From: SAR202 cluster bacterium
Lineage (GTDB): Bacteria; Chloroflexota; Dehalococcoidia; Lucifugimonadales; UBA826
Assembly (NCBI GenBank): GCA_009392815.1
Contig: VFFS01000044.1
Location: forward strand, 1-32,455
DNA length: 32,455 nucleotides
Direction of reading: 5' to 3'
In this document: positions 24,993 through 32,455 of the stretch, piece after piece
Layout of the letters: the number at the start of each line of letters is the position of its first letter
Position numbering within the stretch: the stretch's first letter is position 1
Notes under the pieces: generated by a model
Database searches by the model: none
Told to the model about the DNA's origin: nothing
What the model saw: only the letters and a program-made list of their open reading frames with translations
Made by a program: the position numbers and the translations under genes

Positions 24993-26021
24993 ATGAAAAC
25001 TGTTAAGACGATAGGTATAAATAGTAATCAGCCAGTCGGAAGGGGTTTCAACTTTCCTTATGATATTGCTATTAATGATGATCTTGGGAAGTCCCGAATC
25101 ATCTACCTTTTAAATAGACCCAATTCTGCCACGCGGCTTGGAACACGAATTCAGTACTTTACCTTTGAAGAAGAGTGGATTGGCGAGTTTGGAAATCCAC
25201 TTGATGATGACGAGGCAAAATTTACCAGGCCTGTCACTTTGGATTTCAACAGTAAGAATCAGCTTCACGTAACTGATGAGGCTACGGATGAAATAAAAAT
25301 TTTTGACAGTGATGGTAATTTTCAACGCTTCATTAAGTTGGATTCAGATAGTCATAGGAACGCAGATCAATTTGGTCCAGCAGGTATAGCGATAGACTCT
25401 GATGACTTTATATATGTGTCATCCCGTTATTTGAATGTGATTCAAAAACTCACATCAGAAGGTAGAGTTGTGACGGAATGGGGAGGTGCTGGAAGTGGGC
25501 CTGGGGAGTTTGAAATGCCGTGGGGTATGGATGTAGATGCTCAAGGAAATCTATATGTTGCAGATTGGAGAAATGATCGCATTCAAAAATTCGATTCTGA
25601 AGGGAATTTGCTACATATTTTTGGTGAATCGGGCGTAGCTATTGGACAGTTTAATAGACCCTCCTCTGTAGCGGTGGATACTAATATGAACATTGCAGTC
25701 GCAGATTGGGGAAATGAAAGAGTACAGATATTGGATGAGGGTGGTTCGGTTCTAAATGTTTTGGAAGGTGATGCCACTCTTTCCAAGTGGTCTCATGAGT
25801 GGCTTGACGTGAATTTGGATGAGAGGGAGGCTAGGAACCGGGCAGATTTGAAAGCTCTGGATCTTCCTGAACATTTGAAGAATGCCTACCATGAAGCATC
25901 CCAAACTGAACACAAATTTTGGGGGCCTGTTTCAGTAAAATTTGATTCAGATAATCAACTCTATGTTACAGAACATAGCAGACACAGGATTCAGGTGTTT
26001 GAACCGGTGAATCTAAAATAG
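24993..26021 (+). CDS. NHL-repeat beta-propeller protein, copy B
   Basis: A 342-residue soluble NHL propeller, equal in length and parallel in structure to the one at 21134. Shared phrases include VADWGNERVQ, FWGPVS and the closing HRIQV. It has blades with LYVADWRNDRIQKF and IYVSSRYLNVIQKL, the charged insert before the last blade, and no signal peptide. It is followed by DUF1800 copy B after 42 bases, the reverse of the order in the first set. Binding partner or ligand is unknown. A GAGAAAG stretch precedes the ATG as a modest ribosome site. Confidence 0.88.
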   Translation: MKTVKTIGINSNQPVGRGFNFPYDIAINDDLGKSRIIYLLNRPNSATRLGTRIQYFTFEEEWIGEFGNPLDDDEAKFTRPVTLDFNSKNQLHVTDEATDEIKIFDSDGNFQRFIKLDSDSHRNADQFGPAGIAIDSDDFIYVSSRYLNVIQKLTSEGRVVTEWGGAGSGPGEFEMPWGMDVDAQGNLYVADWRNDRIQKFDSEGNLLHIFGESGVAIGQFNRPSSVAVDTNMNIAVADWGNERVQILDEGGSVLNVLEGDATLSKWSHEWLDVNLDEREARNRADLKALDLPEHLKNAYHEASQTEHKFWGPVSVKFDSDNQLYVTEHSRHRIQVFEPVNLK

Positions 26022-26063
26022 TTTTTCAGATTTAATGGAAGCTGAGAATTAGGGAGTAATACG

Positions 26064-27503
26064 ATGGTAAGCACTAGTACTGAATTGATAATTCATCTTA
26101 TGAATCGGGCCGGGTTTGGCATAACCCCTGATGAATTGGATGCCTGTTCTCTAATGACCTACGAGGATCTAGTAGAGAACCTACTTAATCCATCCGAATC
26201 TGCACATATATCTGACGACATACTTTTTCGCGATCATGTCGATCTTCATGCGTCGAGGAGTGGGGTGCCCGCATATTGGGCCTATAGGATGATTTCTACT
26301 CAGTCGCCACTTGAAGAAAAGATGTCGCTGTTTTGGCATGGTATTTTTGCAACAGGGAATTCAAAACTGAATAACCTCAGAACTCTCCTGAATCAAATTG
26401 AGATGTTCAGAAGGTCCGGTACCGGGAAGTTTGATGATCTTCTTATTAAACTGTCTCAAGACCCTGCGATGCTGATCTGGTTGGACAATCAGGACAATCT
26501 CAACGAATCAATTAATGAAAACTATGGGCGAGAGATTCTCGAACTATTTTCAATGGGCGTCGGGAACTATACGGAAGATGATATAAAAGAGTGTGCGAGA
26601 GCTTTTACCGGATGGTCAGTGGCTAATTCCGAATACATGTCCTTGATGGCTCAAAAAGATTCAATTTGGCCTTATGGAAGAATAGTTTGGCACTATGATT
26701 TTAAGCCAGGCATACACGATGTAGACAACAAAGAATTCCTCGGTGAGGCGGGTCCGTTTAATGGTGACGACGTAATCCGAATTATTTGTAATCAGGAAGC
26801 GACTGCAAGGTTCATCGCAAGGCATATGTACAATTTTTTTGTAGCGGATGAGGTGCCGGTCCCACAATGGAAAGATACACCGCCTAAGGATCCGGCTGCT
26901 ATAGATACTTTAGTTGAAGCGTATTTCAAGTACGAACATGATATTAAATCTGTATTGAGAGTACTTCTGACGTCAGATTTTTTCAAAGAGTCGAGATATC
27001 AGAAAATCAAAAGTCCCGTCGAGCTAGTTATCGGAACCCTCCGCCTTAGTGGGGAATATAACGATGATTCGAAAGTTGACTCCAGCATTTTTGGAGTAAT
27101 TGCCGAGTCTGACTATATGGGACAGGCTTTATGCAACCCACCATCTGTCGAAGGATGGCATACCGGAGAGGAATGGATATCGAGCGGAGCACTTGTGGAT
27201 AGGGTCAATTTTGCTTCCCAGCATATTGGTAATCCTGATAACGACGGAGTTAAACATATCCTCAATAGGATTCACGCCGACCTAAAAAATGATACGCACA
27301 CAATAGGTGAGTTGATCGAATCTTGTGGCAATTCGGTCGGAATAACTCGAATTTCCGGAGACACCGCTGACGGTGTGCTGGACCTCTTTACTCAAGAGGA
27401 AGTCCAGACAAATGGGCAGGATACCGATATTGCAATTGAAGATGGCACCATCCTTAGGGTATTGGAATTTATGGTTTCCAGTCGAGAATATCAGCTCTGC
27501 TAA
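26064..27503 (+). CDS. DUF1800 family protein, copy B
   Basis: A 479-residue DUF1800 protein, paralogue of the one at 19634 with identical length. It carries NRAGFGITPDEL (14-25), FWHGIFATG (90-98), SINENYGREILELFSMGVG (149-167), CARAFTGW and NPPSVEGW. Over a 44-residue core block (151-194 in copy A, 149-192 here) I count 37 identical residues, whereas the last 100 residues are poorly conserved. No signal peptide. GGGAG lies shortly before the ATG. No second DUF1501 gene follows; the next gene is an enolase-family gene. The unit NHL-DUF1800 probably works with the DUF1501 at 22220. Function unknown. Confidence 0.9.
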   Translation: MVSTSTELIIHLMNRAGFGITPDELDACSLMTYEDLVENLLNPSESAHISDDILFRDHVDLHASRSGVPAYWAYRMISTQSPLEEKMSLFWHGIFATGNSKLNNLRTLLNQIEMFRRSGTGKFDDLLIKLSQDPAMLIWLDNQDNLNESINENYGREILELFSMGVGNYTEDDIKECARAFTGWSVANSEYMSLMAQKDSIWPYGRIVWHYDFKPGIHDVDNKEFLGEAGPFNGDDVIRIICNQEATARFIARHMYNFFVADEVPVPQWKDTPPKDPAAIDTLVEAYFKYEHDIKSVLRVLLTSDFFKESRYQKIKSPVELVIGTLRLSGEYNDDSKVDSSIFGVIAESDYMGQALCNPPSVEGWHTGEEWISSGALVDRVNFASQHIGNPDNDGVKHILNRIHADLKNDTHTIGELIESCGNSVGITRISGDTADGVLDLFTQEEVQTNGQDTDIAIEDGTILRVLEFMVSSREYQLC

Positions 27504-27571
27504 ATGAGTTTTTGTAAAAATCAAATGATTGGGGTTGCTCATCTGGAGAGGGTGTGCGTGAGTGGGATATT

Positions 27572-27601
27572 GGATTTGCCATTAATATGAATTGGAAATC
27601 C
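27572..27601 (+). terminator. Bulged hairpin after DUF1800 copy B
   Basis: GGATTT (27572-27577) pairs with AAATCC (27596-27601), and CCA (27579-27581) with TGG (27593-27595) inside, giving a 9-bp stem with one bulge, then GCCGATTTTATT. It may end the DUF1800 transcript; the T-run is short and displaced. Confidence 0.35.
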
Positions 27602-27653
27602 GCCGATTTTATTAGGATGAAACAACTCTAATCACGACATCTCGAGGTGCAGT

Positions 27654-28796
27654 ATGCCGACAGACAAGATTAATATCACCAAGATAGAAGTGGTTGAATT
27701 CAACTGTGAATTGGGACGACCTAGTATGGGTGATGGAAGCGGATACTGGAGAATTCTCGGTGGAATCAAAATCCATACCAATGCTGGTATTACAGGTGAA
27801 TATGTAGGAAGACACCCATCTGAATACGCGGGTCTTCGTCATTACGCCTCAAGCCTGATGGGCCTTAATCCTCTTGAACGGGAAAAAATTTACACTATTT
27901 CCAAACTGGCAACGAGACAAATTGGGTTTCTTAGTATGGGGGTGTTAGATATAGCCCTGTGGGATGTGGCAGGTAAGTTTTACGGATCCCCGGTTTATGA
28001 ATTATTAGGCGGATATAGAAAAAAACTACCTACCTACGCCAGTACTTATCAGGGAGAACTAGGCACCTCCTTAGGAAGCCCTGAAGCCTATGCAGACTTT
28101 GCAATCCAGTGTAAGGAACTTGGTTATCCCGGCTTCAAAATCCATCCCATAAAAGGCGAAAATATTGATTTGGATATCAAAACGGTCTTGGATGTTAGGT
28201 CCGCCGTTGGGGATGATATGGACCTAATGATAGATCCGGCTTGCAACTATCGAACATTCTTAGATGCCCTCAAGGTAGGAAAGGCTTGTGATGAGGCCAA
28301 CTACTTATGGTATGAGGATCCATATAGTGATGGAGGAATTTCCTCGCATGGGCACTTTCAGCTGAAATCTCTCATTAAAACTCCACTCCTTCAGGGAGAA
28401 CATGTGAGAATGCTTGAACCGAATGTAAATTTCATGAAGTCTGGAGGAACAGACTTAATTCGTGTGGATCCTGATTTTGACGGTGGTATAACTGGAGCGA
28501 TGAAGATTGGGCACGCCGCAGAAGGGTTTGGTTTGGATGCTGAAATACATAACTGTGGTCCTGCTCATCGCCATGTGATGGCATCTCTCAGAAACAGTAA
28601 CTACTATGAAATGGCTCTTCTTCATCCCGAAGCACCACCAAGCTCCGTCCCTGTCTACATCAATGGATATTCAGATGATCTGAACTCAATTGACGAGCAA
28701 GGATGCGTATCGGTGCCTGACGGGCCAGGTTTGGGAGTCGAATACGATTGGGAATACATTAAGAAAAATCAAGTTACCTCAACAAATTATTGTTGA
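27654..28796 (+). CDS. Enolase-superfamily protein, mandelate racemase/muconate cycloisomerase type
   Basis: A 380-residue member of the mandelate racemase branch of the enolase superfamily, which abstracts the alpha-proton of a carboxylate stabilised by Mg2+ and then racemises or dehydrates it. Metal ligands fit at Asp194 (MIDPACN), Glu221 (WYEDPY) and Glu249 (LQGEH). The acid/base site K-x-K is here K162-I-H164 (GFKIHP), and the His-Asp dyad is His299 in EIHNCGP with Asp272 in IRVDPDFDGG. The substrate is probably a hydroxy- or sugar-acid, but cannot be set. Ribosome site GAGGTG precedes the ATG. The gamma-glutamyltransferase-like gene follows after 49 bases on the same strand, which suggests co-transcription. 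Confidence 0.9.
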   Translation: MPTDKINITKIEVVEFNCELGRPSMGDGSGYWRILGGIKIHTNAGITGEYVGRHPSEYAGLRHYASSLMGLNPLEREKIYTISKLATRQIGFLSMGVLDIALWDVAGKFYGSPVYELLGGYRKKLPTYASTYQGELGTSLGSPEAYADFAIQCKELGYPGFKIHPIKGENIDLDIKTVLDVRSAVGDDMDLMIDPACNYRTFLDALKVGKACDEANYLWYEDPYSDGGISSHGHFQLKSLIKTPLLQGEHVRMLEPNVNFMKSGGTDLIRVDPDFDGGITGAMKIGHAAEGFGLDAEIHNCGPAHRHVMASLRNSNYYEMALLHPEAPPSSVPVYINGYSDDLNSIDEQGCVSVPDGPGLGVEYDWEYIKKNQVTSTNYC

Positions 28797-28845
28797 ATTT
28801 TGAGTAGTATTATGCTTTCTTGCCCCAAGATTGATCTGATCTAGA

Positions 28846-30528
28846 TTGAATAAGGAAATCTACCCTTCGGTTTCTGGAAGTTTTTCAAATGGGATGGTCG
28901 CTGCCGGCCATCCACTGGAAGCTAAAGCTGGCCTTGATATTCTTCAGAAGGGTGGAAATGCTGTTGATGCCGCTATCACTGCCGCTTTTGTCGCTGACCT
29001 GGCAGAGCCTGCCATGTGCGGCTTAGGAGCCCATGGGGTAATGTCTATTTACTGGGCGGCTACTGGTAAAACTACGATCATTGACTTTTATGACGTTGCG
29101 CCGGCTACTGCTGCTACATCCATGTTTCGGACGTCTCTTGGTAAATCATCTCCAGAAAAGACAGGGGCTCTTGGGTACCCCTCGGTTGAAAATGATGAAC
29201 AATTCTATGGTCATAAGTCTGTTATGGTCCCTAGCCAAGTAGCTGGACTTTGCTCGGCTTATGACTTATTTGCTTGTCTTCCGCTTACTACCTTGATGGG
29301 TCCCGCGATAACCTTGGCACGAGAAGGTGTACCCGTCGATACGATAATGGACAGATATATCCAGGATACAAAGCATCTTTGGAATATATATCCCGAAATG
29401 GAAGCCACGTTTGGTAAGAATATAGGTGACTATGTTGTGCGGAGTGATCTCGCTAAAACCTTGGAGCTTATAGCGAATGAAGGGGGGGACGCGTTCTATA
29501 GGGGGGTTGTAGCAGAGCGAATAGCCCGAAATATGCTTGATAACGGGGGAATTCTTTCAGCAGAAGACTTAGACAACTATAGTCCGCTAATTTACGAGTC
29601 GGACCAATACACTTATAGGGATATCAGTTACGTAACTGGTGGAAACGTAACCCTGGTCGAAGCTCTTAATATATTGGAAAACTTCGATATTTCACCCTCA
29701 GGTCATCAAACCATAGAGGCTGTCCATCTTATGATTGAGTCAATGAAGCTTTCCTGGGCTGATACATTGGCTCACGTTGGAGATCCTAGGGGAAGCGATA
29801 GTCCTTGGAACGCCTTGGTGTCGAAGGATTATGCTAGACAAAGAGCCTCACTTATAGATCCTGACAAGGTTTCCTCCTTCCCCAATTTTGGCAATCCCTG
29901 GACGTTCGAAAATAAAGAAAACCCAAACTTGAATACAATTCCGGTCGACGACTCAGGAAAAATCAGTGGGAATACGACGAAAGTAGTAGTTATGGATCGA
30001 GACAATAACGTGGTTTCGTTGATAACTAGCTTGGGGACATACTTTGGTTCGCAAGTTATTGTTCCCGGCACGGGAATTCTTTTGAATAACAGCATGCACA
30101 GGCTCGACCCTAGGCCCGGATATCTGAATTCCATAATGCCTGGTAAAGGAATGCAAAGATTAACTTCCAGTGTGATTGCCTTTAACGATGATGCTCCGGT
30201 TTCTGCCCTCGCCGGTTCTCTCAGTATATTTCTTGGAGGAATGGGGATTCATCCCTTGGTGAACATGGTCGATTTTGGTATGGGTATACATGACTCGATT
30301 AATTCATTGAGATTTCACCCTTCTGGTGAAGATATATGGGTTGATAGTCGGATGAATAGTGATCTTATTGATGGTCTTTCAAAAATGGGGCATAAGTTGG
30401 TCAAAAGAAGCTCAACTTACGGTAATACATCGTTTGGTAATCACGTCGGATTGAGTTTTTCTAAAGATAATTCCCTAATTTCAGGCGGTATGGACGTTCT
30501 TCACAACAACTGGGTCAAGGGTTTTTGA
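28846..30528 (+). CDS. Gamma-glutamyltransferase-like Ntn hydrolase with altered substrate site
   Basis: A 560-residue protein of the gamma-glutamyltransferase family, whose members self-cleave to expose an N-terminal threonine and then transfer or hydrolyse acyl groups. The N-terminal LEAKAGLDILQKGGNAVDAA and the catalytic region SGNTTKVVVMD (374-384) are clear, with the likely nucleophile at Thr377. Three conserved positions differ: the Arg binding the glutamyl carboxylate (E. coli Arg114) is Tyr82 in FYDVAP; the His of the TTH motif is Lys379; and the SPGG-like oxyanion segment near residue 457 reads AGSLSIFLGG. It may still self-cleave but act on another amide. No signal peptide, whereas E. 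coli GGT is periplasmic. The start is a TTG at 28846, as a stop lies nine bases upstream in frame. Confidence 0.85.
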   Translation: MNKEIYPSVSGSFSNGMVAAGHPLEAKAGLDILQKGGNAVDAAITAAFVADLAEPAMCGLGAHGVMSIYWAATGKTTIIDFYDVAPATAATSMFRTSLGKSSPEKTGALGYPSVENDEQFYGHKSVMVPSQVAGLCSAYDLFACLPLTTLMGPAITLAREGVPVDTIMDRYIQDTKHLWNIYPEMEATFGKNIGDYVVRSDLAKTLELIANEGGDAFYRGVVAERIARNMLDNGGILSAEDLDNYSPLIYESDQYTYRDISYVTGGNVTLVEALNILENFDISPSGHQTIEAVHLMIESMKLSWADTLAHVGDPRGSDSPWNALVSKDYARQRASLIDPDKVSSFPNFGNPWTFENKENPNLNTIPVDDSGKISGNTTKVVVMDRDNNVVSLITSLGTYFGSQVIVPGTGILLNNSMHRLDPRPGYLNSIMPGKGMQRLTSSVIAFNDDAPVSALAGSLSIFLGGMGIHPLVNMVDFGMGIHDSINSLRFHPSGEDIWVDSRMNSDLIDGLSKMGHKLVKRSSTYGNTSFGNHVGLSFSKDNSLISGGMDVLHNNWVKGF

Positions 30529-30624
30529 GTTGAACAGGACAATCAAAACAGAGATTTGTACTACCCTGCCCTAGCCTTCTTGTTAGTAAACTTGTAAGTT
30601 TGCTTTTATGTTAGGCTGGCTTTT

Positions 30625-31317
30625 ATGAATGACTCGAACCAAACCTATCCTTCTCCTTTGCAGCAATTTGCAGATATGGCATCATCTGACGAGCTCGACT
30701 TAACCCAAATGGCCCTTCTAATTGCTCTGACGGAGTACCCTAACCTAGACATAAAGGTTGAACGTGGGTATTTGGACTCCCTCGCTGAGGGGGTTTCCCG
30801 TAGAGTTGAAGAACAAGGGGATCTTCTAGGGAAAGCCAATGTTCTGAGTGAATATCTTTTTGATGAGGTAGGTTTCAGTGGTGATCAGGAAAATTATTAT
30901 GATCCTCGAAACTCCTACCTGAATGATGTCTTGGAGAGACGGAGGGGGATACCCATAACGTTATCTTTGGTTTACATGGAGGTTGGGAAGCGACTAGGTA
31001 TGGATTTAGAAGGCGTGGGTATGCCCGGGCATTTTCTTGTGCGGGTGAGGTCCAGTCAGGACGAGGTATTGGTGGATCCGTTTCACCGGGGAATTTTTAT
31101 ATCAGAACAAGAGTGTGCCATAAGGCTTCAGCAATTTGTTGGAGAGACTGTTTCTTGGGACAGACGGTATGTTGATGGGGTAAGCGATAGAGAGCTTATT
31201 ATGAGGAAATTAAGAAATCTTCTTGCCATTTATTCTTCCAGAAAGGATCACATAAGGATCAAAATACTTGAACAATGGATGGATGCTTTGCGGGTGCCAA
31301 ATTCTGACAAATACTAA
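30625..31317 (+). CDS. SirB1-family (transglutaminase-like fold) protein
   Basis: A 230-residue cytoplasmic protein of the SirB1 N-terminal domain family, which has a transglutaminase-like fold. The best-preserved block is RRGIPITLSLVYMEVGKRLG (112-131 approximately), then VGMPGHFLVRV and VDPFHRGIFIS, which are diagnostic. The catalytic Cys of true transglutaminases is Ser in this family (TLSLVY), so it is probably not a classical enzyme. In other bacteria SirB1 genes accompany protoporphyrinogen oxidase or release-factor genes, but not here. No strong ribosome site precedes the ATG. Function is unknown. It lies 96 bases after the GGT-like gene. Confidence 0.85.
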   Translation: MNDSNQTYPSPLQQFADMASSDELDLTQMALLIALTEYPNLDIKVERGYLDSLAEGVSRRVEEQGDLLGKANVLSEYLFDEVGFSGDQENYYDPRNSYLNDVLERRRGIPITLSLVYMEVGKRLGMDLEGVGMPGHFLVRVRSSQDEVLVDPFHRGIFISEQECAIRLQQFVGETVSWDRRYVDGVSDRELIMRKLRNLLAIYSSRKDHIRIKILEQWMDALRVPNSDKY

Positions 31318-31452
31318 GAGTTTCCGTAGGCGTGTTGATGAAATGATAGATACAATTATGTCGACAAAGTTTCTGACTTCAGTGTGGTGACTCATTGGAA
31401 CCGACAGACAACAAATTCTACGACTGAAACAGCAAAAGTTTTATAGGATAGC

Positions 31453-31476
31453 ATAGGTTAGAAATGTCTAATCTAT
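31453..31476 (+). promoter_or_regulatory. 10-bp hairpin just upstream of the RraA-like gene
   Basis: ATAGGTTAGA (31453-31462) can pair with TCTAATCTAT (31467-31476) around AATG, with one G-U pair. It ends 21 bases before the ATG, just ahead of the GGAGG ribosome site. It could be a DNA operator or an RNA leader element. Confidence 0.4.
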
Positions 31477-31497
31477 CCAGCAAATGGAGGAAAATTC

Positions 31498-32238
31498 ATG
31501 GCAAATTCTGATATGGAACCAGTAGAGGTATCCCAGGAAATTCTGGACGGTCTCAAAGCTATTCCTACGGCAACCGTATACAACGCCCTACGGTCGTTTG
31601 GGTCTTTATTTTGTGTCTGTGAGGGTATTCAAAATTTCACGCCGTTTACACCTGGCAAAGAACGATTTGCAGCAAGAGCACGTACGCTTAGGTTTATGCC
31701 CGTTCGTCCTGATATTGCAAATGACAAGCCGGATGGTGTTGATTCCCCTGAATATATCGCTATGGGTCGGTGTGGCCCGGGAGACGTGCTTGTGGCAGAT
31801 ATAGGTGGAAGAGTCCAGGATGTGGTTGCCGGAGACGTAAAATTGCTTCAACTTGCGATGAATAACGCTGATGGAGTAGTGATTGACGGCGCGATACGGG
31901 ATTTGGATGTACTACTTGATGAAGATTACGCCCTTTCCGTGTATGCAAAAGCTCGTAGTTTTCACGGTAATCCAAGTAGTCTTCCCGCAGAAGAAAATGT
32001 TCAAATTCAGTGTGGGGGCGCCTTAGTGCGTCCAGGTGATGTCATGGTCGGAGATAATGATGGCGTCCTCGTAGTTCCATCATGGATGGCTGAAAAAGTC
32101 TTAGAGTGGGCTGTCGAGCATGAGGGCGCTGAGAACTTGGTGAAAGAAAAGATAAAGGCAGAGAACGTTCCCCCGGGGAAATATTATCCTCCCACCCAAG
32201 AAACCATAGAGGAATGGCGAAGACGGAATTCTAGATAA
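31498..32238 (+). CDS. RraA-like / HMG-type aldolase-decarboxylase family protein
   Basis: A 246-residue protein of the RraA/MenG-like fold (old name: dimethylmenaquinone methyltransferase family). Enzymes of this group split 4-carboxy-4-hydroxy-2-oxoadipate or decarboxylate oxaloacetate with a divalent metal; the RNase E inhibitor RraA shares the fold. GPGDVLVADIGG, VVAGDVKLLQLAMNNADGVV and IDGAIRDLDVL follow the family order, including the Arg-Asp (RD) pair that positions substrate and metal in the aldolases, and VMVGDNDGVLVVPS is the conserved C-terminal strand. It therefore looks like an enzyme rather than the RNase regulator. GGAGG lies close before the ATG. Substrate is unknown; it lies in a cluster of oxo- and hydroxyacid enzymes. 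Confidence 0.88.
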   Translation: MANSDMEPVEVSQEILDGLKAIPTATVYNALRSFGSLFCVCEGIQNFTPFTPGKERFAARARTLRFMPVRPDIANDKPDGVDSPEYIAMGRCGPGDVLVADIGGRVQDVVAGDVKLLQLAMNNADGVVIDGAIRDLDVLLDEDYALSVYAKARSFHGNPSSLPAEENVQIQCGGALVRPGDVMVGDNDGVLVVPSWMAEKVLEWAVEHEGAENLVKEKIKAENVPPGKYYPPTQETIEEWRRRNSR

Positions 32239-32298
32239 TAGGCCCTCTTCCAAAATGTTGACTCTATATAAATTTTCTGACCTTAAATATTTTTTGGT

Positions 32299-32455
32299 AT
32301 GAAAATTTCTTCCCCTGTCTTAAAGTTACGGGACTTTAGGATGTTGATCGCTGCTACTTTTTTTGAGAGTTTTATGCGAGGGGAAAACGTGGTTTTGGGT
32401 TGGGTAGTTCTGGAGATGACGGATTCTCCTTTTATGGTTGGTTTAACCATGGGGA
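32299..32455 (+). CDS. MFS transporter, N-terminal fragment
   Basis: An open frame from an ATG at 32299 runs off the right edge. Its 52 residues begin with a short cytoplasmic stretch ending LRDFRMLIAATFFES, then ENVVLGWVVLEMTDSPFMVG, the pattern of the first transmembrane segment and loop of MFS efflux-type transporters (EntS/MFS_3-like). This fits the family well, but only the first segment and a half are visible, so substrate and true start are uncertain. No convincing ribosome site precedes the ATG. TTGACT at 32258 is a possible -35, but its best -10 candidate is 19 bases away. Confidence 0.6.
   Translation, partial: MKISSPVLKLRDFRMLIAATFFESFMRGENVVLGWVVLEMTDSPFMVGLTMG

Noticed and set aside
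30588-30601. AAACTT-GT-AAGTTT inverted repeat after the GGT-like gene
   Set aside because: Only about four base pairs could form around a workable loop, with no proper T-tract, so it is not called a terminator.
1-32455. tRNA, rRNA, CRISPR arrays, insertion sequences, prophage or defence genes
   Set aside because: No cloverleaf-like T-arm, direct-repeat array, transposase, integrase or terminal inverted repeat was found on reading the sequence. I could not run a dedicated search.

Overview
The window looks like a stretch of chromosome from an uncultured marine bacterium of the SAR202 type (Chloroflexota, Dehalococcoidia-related). This is an inference from gene content: a luciferase-like flavin monooxygenase (NtaA/SnaA/DszA family), a mandelate-racemase-type enolase, RraA-like and HpaI-type carboxylate enzymes, several dehydrogenases for hydroxyacids and alcohols, soluble beta-propeller (NHL) proteins and DUF1800/DUF1501 proteins are packed together, as is typical of that lineage. 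Base composition is moderate and even by eye. No rRNA, tRNA, CRISPR array, transposase or phage gene was found.

Layout. Bases 1-1262 hold the tail of an aldo/keto reductase and a homocysteine S-methyltransferase-like gene. They converge on a secreted beta-propeller lipoprotein gene (1340-2731, minus) that has an intrinsic terminator inside its own 5' leader. An acyl-CoA ligase (3228-4850, plus) follows, then a tightly coupled minus-strand pair (HpaI-type aldolase and 2-hydroxyacid dehydrogenase, 4972-6737). A small methyltransferase and an Ldh2-type malate/lactate dehydrogenase occupy 7052-9105 on plus. A DUF336 protein and an SDR (9279-10514, minus) are divergent from an asparaginase-like gene, which is followed one base later by an unknown TIM-barrel-like gene (10741-13123). 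Next come a luciferase-like monooxygenase (13179-14492, plus) and a minus pair of NHL propeller and GMC oxidoreductase (14626-17231).

From 17552 to the right edge every gene is on plus. An FMN-dependent 2-hydroxyacid oxidase and an SDR lead into the most distinctive block, 19634-27503: DUF1800, NHL propeller, DUF1501, MFS transporter, NHL propeller, DUF1800. The two DUF1800 proteins and the two NHL proteins are clear paralogues, so this is a duplicated module around a single DUF1501 and a transporter, and none of the soluble members shows an export signal. It is followed by an enolase-superfamily protein, a gamma-glutamyltransferase-like protein with altered substrate residues, a SirB1-type protein, an RraA-like protein and the start of a second MFS transporter.

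Together the genes suggest a versatile catabolic region: flavin and NAD enzymes oxidise alcohols and 2-hydroxyacids, aldolase, enolase and RraA-type enzymes cleave, dehydrate or decarboxylate the resulting acids, a CoA ligase activates carboxylates, and MFS carriers import substrates. Specific substrates cannot be read from the sequence.
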